A DNA stretch of 8,229 bases, taken from positions 1 through 8,229 of the forward strand of contig CALMMH010000574.1 in NCBI GenBank assembly GCA_937868145.1, written 5' to 3'. This document shows positions 1 to 5,136 of this stretch, one piece after another. This stretch comes from an uncultured Phycisphaerales bacterium. Lineage in GTDB: Bacteria; Planctomycetota; Phycisphaerae; Sedimentisphaerales; Anaerobacaceae. The stretch's first letter is position 1. The number at the start of each line of letters is the position of its first letter. Both the position numbers and the translations under genes were made by a program. The notes beneath the pieces were generated by a model. That model worked only from the letters and a program-made list of their open reading frames with translations. It was not told where the DNA came from and searched no databases.

Positions 1-684
1 CACCTCCTTTCGGACAACGTCAAGGACTTCCCCAAGCCCTTCGCCAAGCAGGCCGACCAGTTCAAAGGCCGCAGCATGCTGGTCAAGAAAGTCCAGGTCC
101 TGCCGATCGAGTGCGTGATCCGCGGGTACCTGGCGGGCTCGGGTTGGAAGGAGTACCAGAAGTCCGGCACGGTCTGCGGCATCAAGCTTCCCGCGGGGTT
201 GAAGCAGTGCCAGAAGCTGCCGGAGCCGATCTTCACGCCGTCGACGAAGGCCGAGCGCGGGACCCACGACGAGAACATCAGTTTCGAAGAGGCGACCAAG
301 GTTATCGGTCGTGAGAAGGCCCAATACGTCCGCGACCGGAGCATCGAGGTCTTCCTGAAGGCCGGCAAGTACGCGGAAACCCGAGGGATCATCCTGGCCG
401 ACACGAAGTTCGAGTGGGGCGTGACGCCCGAGGGCAAGATCATTCTGATCGACGAGGTCCTCACGCCGGACTCGTCGCGGTTCTGGCCCGCCGACAAGTA
501 CGCCGCCGGCCGGGACCAGGAGAGCTTCGACAAGCAGTTCGTCCGCAACTGGCTGGAAGAGATCCACTTCAACAAGTCCGGCCCCGGCGTCGAGCTGCCC
601 CCGGACATCGTCGAAAAGACCGGCGCCAAGTACATCGAAGCCTACGAGCGTCTGACCGGCAAGCCCTTCACGTGGAAGTCGTGA
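1..684 (+). CDS. purC: Phosphoribosylaminoimidazole-succinocarboxamide synthase (SAICAR synthase), 5'-truncated by window edge
   Basis: This enzyme joins CAIR to L-aspartate with ATP to make SAICAR in cytosolic de novo purine synthesis. The frame is open from base 1, so the start lies upstream; 227 codons are present before the TGA at 682-684. The first in-frame ATG here (76) is internal, because family-like sequence precedes it. Family landmarks run in the expected order: RGYLAGSGWKEY (from about 121), TPSTKAERGTHDENIS (from about 235), the signature-like LADTKFEWG (about 394) and IDEVLTPDSSRFW (about 448), then the usual helical C-terminus. The RGYLAGSGWKEY and TPSTKAE segments resemble the longer, about 300-residue form (yeast Ade1-like) rather than the short E. 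coli form, so roughly 65-75 residues are probably missing. No frameshift is seen. No clear rho-independent terminator follows, only repeat hairpins. The identification is firm. Confidence 0.97.
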   Translation, partial: HLLSDNVKDFPKPFAKQADQFKGRSMLVKKVQVLPIECVIRGYLAGSGWKEYQKSGTVCGIKLPAGLKQCQKLPEPIFTPSTKAERGTHDENISFEEATKVIGREKAQYVRDRSIEVFLKAGKYAETRGIILADTKFEWGVTPEGKIILIDEVLTPDSSRFWPADKYAAGRDQESFDKQFVRNWLEEIHFNKSGPGVELPPDIVEKTGAKYIEAYERLTGKPFTWKS

Positions 685-703
685 CGCAGTTGAGATGGAC
701 TCG

Positions 704-727
704 CGCAGAGACGCGGAGACGCAGAGG
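704..727. repeat. Short tandem repeat with 8-bp period (acgcRgag)
   Basis: Just after purC there are about three consecutive copies of an 8-mer close to acgcRgag (cgcagag, acgcggag, acgcagag). A related degenerate motif appears on the opposite strand at 2851-2868, where ctctgtgtt is followed by ctctgtgg. From memory, sequences of this type are dispersed between genes in many planctomycete genomes. It does not look coding. Confidence 0.6.
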
Positions 728-737
728 ATGATGTAGG

Positions 738-754
738 GTGGGTCCTTGACCCAC
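738..754. repeat. Intergenic hairpin repeat (GTGGGTC-ctt-GACCCAC)
   Basis: A perfect 7-bp stem closes a 3-base loop, preceded by tagg. No T-run follows on the + strand, so it is a poor rho-independent terminator. The core resembles the dispersed 'gtagggtgggtc...gacccac' palindromes I recall from planctomycetes and other bacteria. It is followed at once by a second palindrome at 764-776. Confidence 0.55.
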
Positions 755-763
755 GCGGTCCGT

Positions 764-776
764 GTCTCCGGGAGAC
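764..776. repeat. Short palindrome GTCTCC-g-GGAGAC
   Basis: Two perfect 6-base arms flank a single central base. With the hairpin at 738-754 and the 8-bp repeat at 704-727 it fills most of the purC to nucleotidyltransferase gap. It could be a protein-binding dyad or simply part of the repeat cluster; nothing distinguishes these. Confidence 0.35.
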
Positions 777-838
777 CATCGGATTCCGGCCGGGTGGCAG
801 CGGGAAGCGGTAGCTTGCCGATGGCTTGACGGTGGAAT

Positions 839-1159
839 ATGCGAGAGAAATCATCGGACTCGGTCAGAGTCTTCTTCACGGATAAGCCGCGGGTCATGCG
901 CGAGCGGGCCGACGTGGAGAAGATCGGCCTGTCCGGCTCCTACGCGACGGACACCTACGGCCCGCACAGCGACGCCGATCTGTTGATTGTTCTGCACGCC
1001 AGTGAAAAGGCGTTCCGCGACCGGATTCCAGCATTCCTACCCGACGGCGTCTCCATCCCCTGCGACGTATTTCCCTACACAGCCGCCGAACTCGATAGTC
1101 TTCACCAAGAGCGCTCGCCCTGGATTACGCACATCCTCAAGGAAGTCATCTGGCTGTAG
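839..1159 (+). CDS. Stand-alone MNT-type nucleotidyltransferase-domain protein
   Basis: This 106-residue protein has the minimal nucleotidyltransferase fold. GS at residues 33-34 is followed after ten residues by D45-A-D47 (pattern GSx10DxD), giving the nucleotide-binding turn and two metal-binding carboxylates. D76 in PCDVFPYT is the expected third carboxylate. The tail (ELDSLHQERSPWITHILKEVIWL, 84-106) matches the end of MntA-like proteins. ATG at 839 is the first start after the in-frame stop at 827-829, with a weak purine-rich GGTGG before it; ATG at residue 20 is a less likely alternative. Such domains are commonly MntA antitoxins that AMPylate a HEPN toxin, but no HEPN gene lies in the window on either side, so substrate and role are unknown. 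All catalytic residues look intact. Confidence 0.85.
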   Translation: MREKSSDSVRVFFTDKPRVMRERADVEKIGLSGSYATDTYGPHSDADLLIVLHASEKAFRDRIPAFLPDGVSIPCDVFPYTAAELDSLHQERSPWITHILKEVIWL

Positions 1160-1286
1160 CATACACTTGGCGATGCTGTCTCCGAACTTCTGAGATTTCT
1201 CCTGCCGGTCTTTACACACTTCTGCGCCCCGGCGGTTATTCTATAGCGAGAGATGAACAGGTTCAGTCTCACTTTGAAGGCCGGCC

Positions 1287-1373
1287 ATGAGGCGCGACGA
1301 GCGGATCGAGATCGACCCCGGCGTGTTCGAGCCCAACCTCCCCGCCGACTATACCCTCAGTCCGCCTCGATGA
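1287..1373 (+). pseudogene. Possible C-terminal remnant of an exported-protein gene (28 codons)
   Basis: The short frame begins MRRDERIEIDPGVFEPNLP and continues ADYTLSPPR to a TGA at 1371-1373. A stop lies in frame just upstream (1275-1277). The pattern 'IDPGVFEPNLPADYT' is reminiscent of C-terminal tails of LolA-like outer-membrane lipoprotein-sorting proteins of planctomycetes, where acidic and hydrophobic residues precede a 'P-x-x-Y' ending; this is from memory and is not proven. A terminator-like hairpin about 50 bp downstream fits the 3' end of a once longer gene. It could equally be a chance ORF; there is no convincing ribosome binding site. Confidence 0.3.
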
Positions 1374-1421
1374 CAGGTCTGTCCTGCGCCGGGCTGACAA
1401 CCTACAATGAATGGAAGATAC

Positions 1422-1457
1422 AAAGCCGGTCCATCGGAGGCCGGCTTTGCTTATTTT
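1422..1457 (+). terminator. Terminator-like hairpin
   Basis: An 8-bp stem AAAGCCGG/CCGGCTTT (1422-1429 with 1441-1448) encloses an 11-base loop in which TCC and GGA can pair further. The tail gcttatttt is T-rich but interrupted. On the + strand it would end transcription arriving from the nucleotidyltransferase or the remnant and insulate the sigma-factor operon. Confidence 0.55.
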
Positions 1458-1543
1458 GTGGCGGCTGCGACTTGAAATATGGAGCAGAATTGCCACTTTG
1501 TCTGTAATCTGGCTGCCCGGCGGGTGTCTCCTATGGTGAAGAC

Positions 1544-2086
1544 TTGGATGCGGAGCTGGGCTTGGACGAACGCAGTGACAAAGACTTGGCGGCGGCCTCG
1601 TGCGAGGGGGATCGGACAGCGTACGCCGGACTGGTCCGCCGGCACTATGGGCAGGTCTTCCTGGTCTGTCTGGGCGTGCTGGGCAACGGTCACGACGCCG
1701 AGGATGTCGCTCAGGATACGCTGATCAAAGGGTTTCAGCGGATTCGCCAACTCCGCGACGGCAGCCAGTTCGGCGGCTGGATCGTCGCCATCGCCCGGAA
1801 TCTGAGCATCAATTGCCTCCGCAAACGAAAGACCACGGAAAAGGCCCTTGTTCCGAGGCCGCCGGAGCGTGTGGGCGACGAGTCCGGCGACGAGGACCTC
1901 CAACGGGCGGTGGCTAGGTTGCCGGGGGATCTGAGGCTGCCTTTGGTGATGTACTACTTCGACGGCCAGGACGTCAAGACGGTCGCCCGGACGCTCGAAA
2001 TGTCCACCTCCGGCGTGTACCTGAAACTGCGAACTGCGGTCAAAGAATTGCACCAAATGCTTACGGCACAAGGAGATACGCCATGA
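1544..2086 (+). CDS. ECF-family RNA polymerase sigma factor
   Basis: This 180-residue protein directs RNA polymerase to a dedicated promoter set. Region 2 spans about residues 26-96, with the core-binding DAEDVAQDTLIKGF (51-64) and the DNA-melting-side FGGWIVAIARN (76-86). A variable linker follows (97-117), then region 4 at about 119-173 with LPGDLRLPLVMYYFDG and a helix-turn-helix (VKTVARTLEMSTSGVYLKL). No region 1.1 or 3 is present, as expected for ECF factors. The start is TTG at 1544: the frame is open back to a stop at 1505-1507 but has no ATG or GTG there, and only a weak GGTGAA lies just before it. The stop overlaps the anti-sigma start as ATGA, so the two are translationally coupled. 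Target promoters cannot be read from the sequence. Confidence 0.93.
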   Translation: MDAELGLDERSDKDLAAASCEGDRTAYAGLVRRHYGQVFLVCLGVLGNGHDAEDVAQDTLIKGFQRIRQLRDGSQFGGWIVAIARNLSINCLRKRKTTEKALVPRPPERVGDESGDEDLQRAVARLPGDLRLPLVMYYFDGQDVKTVARTLEMSTSGVYLKLRTAVKELHQMLTAQGDTP

Positions 2087-2793
2087 ACAAGTTCTGCCCG
2101 GATATGCAGGATCGGATCGTCGATTTCCTGCTGGGAGCCTTGGAGGGACCGGAGGTTGCGGCTCTGGAGGAGCATCTGGCCCGCTGCGAGGGTTGCCGAC
2201 AGTACCTTCAGGATCTCCATCGCCAGGGGGATGCCCTTGCCGAGTTGGGCAAACGCGTGGCAGCCGATACGGACGTCCGCCGGGACCGGGTGATCCGGGC
2301 CTTGGAGACGGTCACGCCGGGCACGAGGGTTGTGCCCGTTGTCGGCGGATTCATGCGGATCGCGGTGGCCGCGGCGCTGGTCCTGGGGGCCGGCGTGCTG
2401 ATCGGCCGGATGACGGCGCCCGAGCCGGTGGACGTCGAGCGGCTTCGGGCCGACCTGGAGACGTCGATCCTCGCCTCGCTCAAGCCCGCGGTCCAGGAGA
2501 GCGTTCTGGCCGGACTGGACGAGCGGCTGGCGGCCGCGGTGGCGAGCAATGACGCGAAGCGGCAGGCCGAAGTGACCGAACAGATCAGCCGTGAGTTGAA
2601 GTCGCTCACGTCGAACTCCGAGCAACGCATGGACAAGCGGTTCGCCGAGCTGATCGAAGCGATCGAAGCCGCCCGAGTGACCGACCGCTGGCAGGTGGCC
2701 CGGGCCCTGGAGCAGATCAAAGCCCAAACCGGCGCGGGCCTGCGGTCCGTCGCGGCCCTGACGAGTCCTGCCCCGGCGACCGTGGAGAACTGA
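2083..2793 (+). CDS. Membrane-anchored zinc-finger anti-sigma factor
   Basis: This 236-residue single-pass membrane protein probably holds the adjacent ECF sigma factor inactive. The N-terminal cytosolic part (1-50) is a ZAS-type domain with H31-x3-C35-x2-C38 in EEHLARCEGCRQYL and another Cys at position 5. A hydrophobic segment at about 90-109 (FMRIAVAAALVLGAGVLIGR) is the likely membrane helix. The remaining about 125 residues are highly charged and helical (long heptad-like stretches at about 117-212), so the outer-face sensory part looks like an extended or coiled-coil stalk rather than a globular ligand-binding domain. AAGGAG at 2070-2075, 7 bases before the ATG, and the ATGA overlap with the sigma gene support this start. 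The usual release mechanism would be regulated proteolysis or conformational change; neither is visible here. Confidence 0.9.
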   Translation: MNKFCPDMQDRIVDFLLGALEGPEVAALEEHLARCEGCRQYLQDLHRQGDALAELGKRVAADTDVRRDRVIRALETVTPGTRVVPVVGGFMRIAVAAALVLGAGVLIGRMTAPEPVDVERLRADLETSILASLKPAVQESVLAGLDERLAAAVASNDAKRQAEVTEQISRELKSLTSNSEQRMDKRFAELIEAIEAARVTDRWQVARALEQIKAQTGAGLRSVAALTSPAPATVEN

Positions 2794-2850
2794 AATGAAG
2801 GGAAGAACCCAGTGATTTCCGAGCTTTTGTTCTTTGCAGCCGGCTCTTGC

Positions 2851-2868
2851 CCTCTGTGTTCTCTGTGG
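2851..2868. repeat. Degenerate ctctgtg tandem repeat
   Basis: Two adjacent near-copies, ctctgtgtt and ctctgtgg, lie here. Read on the other strand (cacagagaacacagagg) they resemble the acgcRgag repeat after purC at 704-727, suggesting two members of the same dispersed family in opposite orientation. Confidence 0.45.
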
Positions 2869-2912
2869 CCAAAACCGCTATCTTGGCCTTGGAACGGATC
2901 GTTGATAATCTT

Positions 2913-3097
2913 GGGGACTCCGTCCCCAAACCCCTGGCATTTATCGCCTTGGGCCAATGGCATGGATAGGTGACCCGTGCCCCGTGACTCGTGATTCGGG
3001 CCACCGGTCACAGGCCACCAGCCACGCGTGCGAAGCACGCCTACCGTGCTGCTGGCCCAAAGCGCAAAATGCCAGGGGCCTCGGGGACAGCGTCCCC
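2913..3097. repeat. 185-bp imperfect inverted-repeat element
   Basis: The left arm 2913-2955 and right arm 3054-3097 are reverse complements over about 43 positions with only a few mismatches and one 1-base indel. Shared blocks are ggggac-nnn-gtcccc at the outer edge, cccctggcattt in the middle, and ttgggcc at the inner edge. Each outer edge is itself a perfect 6-bp palindrome (2913-2918/2922-2927 and 3083-3088/3092-3097). The roughly 98-bp centre carries further small palindromes. There is no transposase ORF. It may be a non-autonomous mobile element, a REP-like cluster, or a structured RNA. Confidence 0.75.
3026..3040. repeat. Perfect hairpin GCGTGC-gaa-GCACGC
   Basis: A 6-bp stem with a GAA loop sits inside the large inverted-repeat element. 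The 'gcgtgcgaagcacgc' core is one I recall as a dispersed palindrome in planctomycete and other genomes. No T-run follows it. Confidence 0.55.
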
Positions 3098-3106
3098 GCT
3101 CTTTTT
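3082..3106 (+). terminator. Terminator-like hairpin at right edge of inverted-repeat element
   Basis: A 7-bp GC-rich stem CGGGGAC-agc-GTCCCCG (3082-3098) is followed by ctc/ttttt, with five T at 3102-3106. This is a reasonable rho-independent terminator on the + strand for the sigma/anti-sigma transcript. It ends only about 40 bp before the next start codon, so it would also sit in the leader of that gene if transcription began upstream of it. Confidence 0.5.
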
Positions 3107-3132
3107 GAGTGCTTTACGCATCGATACCTGTG

Positions 3133-3138
3133 AAAGGA
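3133..3138 (+). promoter_or_regulatory. Ribosome binding site deciding the start at 3147
   Basis: AAAGGA lies 8 bases before the ATG at 3147. It favours this start over the in-frame ATG at 2991, whose 52 extra codons read through the repeat element and would bury the signal peptide. Confidence 0.75.
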
Positions 3139-3146
3139 CAAAGACC

Positions 3147-4919
3147 ATGACACGCGGAAATCGAATCCTCTCGACGTTTGTGCTCCTGGGCCTGCTGACG
3201 TTGAGTCTGAGCGATGCGGCCCGATCCCAGAGCACTCCCGCGAAGACCGTCACCATCAGCGGAGCCACAGCCGTGGCCGGCGTGACGCTCCGAGTCCTCC
3301 GGGGCGCGACGGTGATGACGGACGAGATCGGGTTCTACTCGGTTGAGGTCCCCCAGGGATGGGCGGGCACGATCACACCGGTCAAGCTGGGACATGTGTT
3401 TGAACCGCCCGTCCGGACCTACAAGGCTGTCGCAGAGAGCCTCGAAAACGAGGATTATGTCGCCAGGGTCCTCACGTTCACGATCTCCGGCAACGCCGGC
3501 GCGCCGGAGGTCGTATTGCAGGGCCTCCCCCAGGAGGTTGTGAGCGATTCACAAGGCAAGTACCAGGCACAAGTGGACTACGGCTGGTCCGGCACGGTGA
3601 CTCCGATGAAGGAGGGGTACCGGTTCGAGCCGCATTCAAGGGACTACAGGCAGGTTGTCCGGAATTTTGAGAAGGAGAACTACACCGCCAAAATCATTGA
3701 GTTCACCATCTCCGGCAATGTCGGATTATCTGGCGTCACGATCCGAGGCTTTCCCGATAAGTGGATGATAGGTGTGAAGGGGGAGTACCGTGCGCTAGTT
3801 CCCTACGGTTGGAGCGGTGTGGTCACGCCGGAGAAAGAGGGATACCGATTCGAGCCTCCATACGTGACATTCAGTTCAGTAACGCAGGACCTGACCAATA
3901 TGGATTTTACGCCCTCGGCTCTCCAGGTCACGATCTCCAATGTGATCAAGGTCGGCAACGAGCCGATCCAGGATGTGCAGGTCACAGCGCAGCCTGGGGA
4001 CTATACGGTCGTGACCGATTCCCAGGGCAGGTACAGCCTGAAGGTCCCCTACGGATGGAGCGGGCGCCTGACCTTCTCCAAGCCGGGATTCGATTTTGGC
4101 GGTGGCCATGTGTATCGGGACCTCACGACTCACTTCATGGACGGGAAACCCGTCCCGGCCGAGGGGGAGTGGCTGCCGTATCCGTCGGGAGGGTCGCGAG
4201 AGGGCGTCTCGGTCCCGGCCGGCGAGGTGCTTGTGATCCCCACGGCGGATGCTTTGCCGGAGAAGATCGCCGAGACGACGGAGGATTTGCGGGTGATGTT
4301 GCAGATCCTTCGCGAGAAGCTCAGCGAGCCGCGGATGATTCGGGGCGTCCTGCGGGACTATGGCAGCCTCCTCGGGGAGGATCGCAGGGCGGAGGCGATC
4401 TATCTCCAGGGCTCCGCGGCTCTGTTCGTGATCGGGGCGGACTTCCCCCCTTCATCGCCGGTGCAGCAGCCGGGCGAAGACGAGCCCCCAACTCAGCCCC
4501 AAGGCGAGGCCGCGGACCCCGTCTGGCAGCGGGCCCGGCAGAAGCTGTACGAGCCGGGGGCCAGGACTCCCAGCCCGTCAGGACAAACGCAGACGATGAC
4601 ATTCGAGCAGTTCAAGGAGGAGCTATTGCGAAGCCTCAAGCACGCCGCCAACATCCGGCACATCGACCCGAACGAGCTGGTCGTCCTGACCCTCGTCGCA
4701 CAGAACGAGGGGGCGAGCCGGGCGGGCGAAGCGGATGTGATGAAGCAGTATGCGAATATGTATGGAAGCGACTATATGGCAATGATGGGCACAGGCCGTC
4801 CTGCCCGTGCGACGACCGTGCTAACGATGCAGGCCAGGAAGTCCGATATCGACGCCTTCGCTCAGGGGGCTCTCGACTTCAACCAGTTCAGCCGGAAGGT
4901 CCGGTCGTTCACCTACTGA
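3147..4919 (+). CDS. Exported protein: four beta repeats plus planctomycete-type C-terminal domain of unknown function
   Basis: This 590-residue protein starts with a signal peptide (basic MTRGNR, hydrophobic core at about 8-20, likely cleavage near AARS-QS, about 28). Four repeats of about 75-82 residues follow at roughly 34-108, 109-184, 185-255 and 259-332. Each has a 'tISG' strand, a 'D-x-x-G-x-Y' turn and a 'YGWSG-x-(V/L)T' core (GWAG at 71, YGWSG at 145, 220 and 302), as in carboxypeptidase-regulatory-like beta-sandwich repeats. From about 359 comes a different domain: VLVIPTADALPEKIAETTEDLRVM, then EAIYLQGSAALFVI (416-429), a Pro-rich linker (433-480), and a conserved end (AANIRHIDPNELVVLT at 500-515, KSDIDAFAQGALDFNQFSRKV). 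I recall this C-terminal domain as a family in planctomycetes, usually right after the signal peptide and near sigma factors; its function is not known to me. There is no membrane anchor. Confidence 0.85.
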   Translation: MTRGNRILSTFVLLGLLTLSLSDAARSQSTPAKTVTISGATAVAGVTLRVLRGATVMTDEIGFYSVEVPQGWAGTITPVKLGHVFEPPVRTYKAVAESLENEDYVARVLTFTISGNAGAPEVVLQGLPQEVVSDSQGKYQAQVDYGWSGTVTPMKEGYRFEPHSRDYRQVVRNFEKENYTAKIIEFTISGNVGLSGVTIRGFPDKWMIGVKGEYRALVPYGWSGVVTPEKEGYRFEPPYVTFSSVTQDLTNMDFTPSALQVTISNVIKVGNEPIQDVQVTAQPGDYTVVTDSQGRYSLKVPYGWSGRLTFSKPGFDFGGGHVYRDLTTHFMDGKPVPAEGEWLPYPSGGSREGVSVPAGEVLVIPTADALPEKIAETTEDLRVMLQILREKLSEPRMIRGVLRDYGSLLGEDRRAEAIYLQGSAALFVIGADFPPSSPVQQPGEDEPPTQPQGEAADPVWQRARQKLYEPGARTPSPSGQTQTMTFEQFKEELLRSLKHAANIRHIDPNELVVLTLVAQNEGASRAGEADVMKQYANMYGSDYMAMMGTGRPARATTVLTMQARKSDIDAFAQGALDFNQFSRKVRSFTY

Positions 4920-5136
4920 AGCTCCGTCCAAGCGTCACAATCGACAAAGCCCGACGGATTCCTATGCAATTGCAGGGCCAGACGCCAAAGGGCCCGCTTT
5001 GCGCCCGCAATTTCGTGAAATCCCACAGGAATTGTGAATCACTCGGGCCCGGTCCACGCCTATTTTATGGAATGAAAGAGATGTCCGCACAATGGGAAGC
5101 GGGCAGTTCAACCGATGCTTTGCAGGAGGTATGGCG
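4920..5136. other. 217-bp gap before the Gln/Met-rich exported protein
   Basis: It contains only weak dyads: CAAAG/CTTTG at 4986-4990 and 4997-5001, ATTTC-gt-GAAAT at about 5010-5021, and CACA-ggaat-TGTG at about 5024-5036. No convincing terminator or sigma70 promoter was found. TATTTTATGG at 5061-5070 resembles a sequence upstream of the sigma gene. Confidence 0.5.
5124..5130 (+). promoter_or_regulatory. Strong ribosome binding site deciding the start at 5137
   Basis: AGGAGGT is a near-perfect Shine-Dalgarno sequence. The ATG at 5131 touches it, whereas the ATG at 5137 is 7 bases beyond AGGAGG, so 5137 is the likely start. Confidence 0.8.

Larger units (their letters stand above)
1160..1543. 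other. 384-bp gap between nucleotidyltransferase and sigma factor
   Basis: This stretch holds no full gene that I can support. It contains a 28-codon ORF that may be a gene remnant (1287-1373) and a terminator-like hairpin (1422-1457). The longer open frames crossing it on both strands have shadow-like, Arg/Pro-rich translations. No convincing sigma70 promoter for the sigma-factor gene was found between the hairpin and 1544. Confidence 0.6.
2794..3146. other. 353-bp repeat-rich gap between anti-sigma and exported-protein genes
   Basis: No gene is supported here. In order it holds a degenerate ctctgtg repeat (2851-2868), the left arm of a large inverted repeat (2913-2955), an inner GTGACC/GGTCAC pair (2970-2975 with 3006-3011), a perfect GCGTGC-gaa-GCACGC hairpin (3026-3040), the right arm (3054-3097) ending in a terminator-like hairpin, and a ribosome binding site for the next gene (3133-3138). 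Open frames across it translate into low-complexity shadow sequence. Confidence 0.75.

Noticed and set aside
1211..1247. Possible promoter TTTACA with TATTCT or TATAGC
   Set aside because: The spacers (20 or more bases) and -10 matches are poor and no real gene follows directly.
1253..1507. 84-codon + strand ORF across the gap upstream of the sigma factor
   Set aside because: It crosses the terminator-like hairpin, and its Arg-rich middle is another frame of the possible gene remnant at 1287-1373.
1472..1510. Possible promoter TTGAAA with TAATCT before the sigma gene
   Set aside because: The 27-base spacer is too long for a sigma70 promoter.
1451..2071. 206-codon - strand frame opposite the sigma factor
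   Set aside because: Antisense shadow of a clear ECF sigma gene; no motifs.
2208..3038. Two long - strand frames (up to 276 codons) opposite the anti-sigma gene and the repeat gap
   Set aside because: They run through the inverted-repeat element and a conserved coding gene and have Ser/Arg-rich, low-information translations.
2991..3146. Upstream ATG extending the 590-residue protein by 52 residues
   Set aside because: The extension is translated repeat DNA, lacks a ribosome binding site and would displace the signal peptide; AAAGGA before 3147 fits better.
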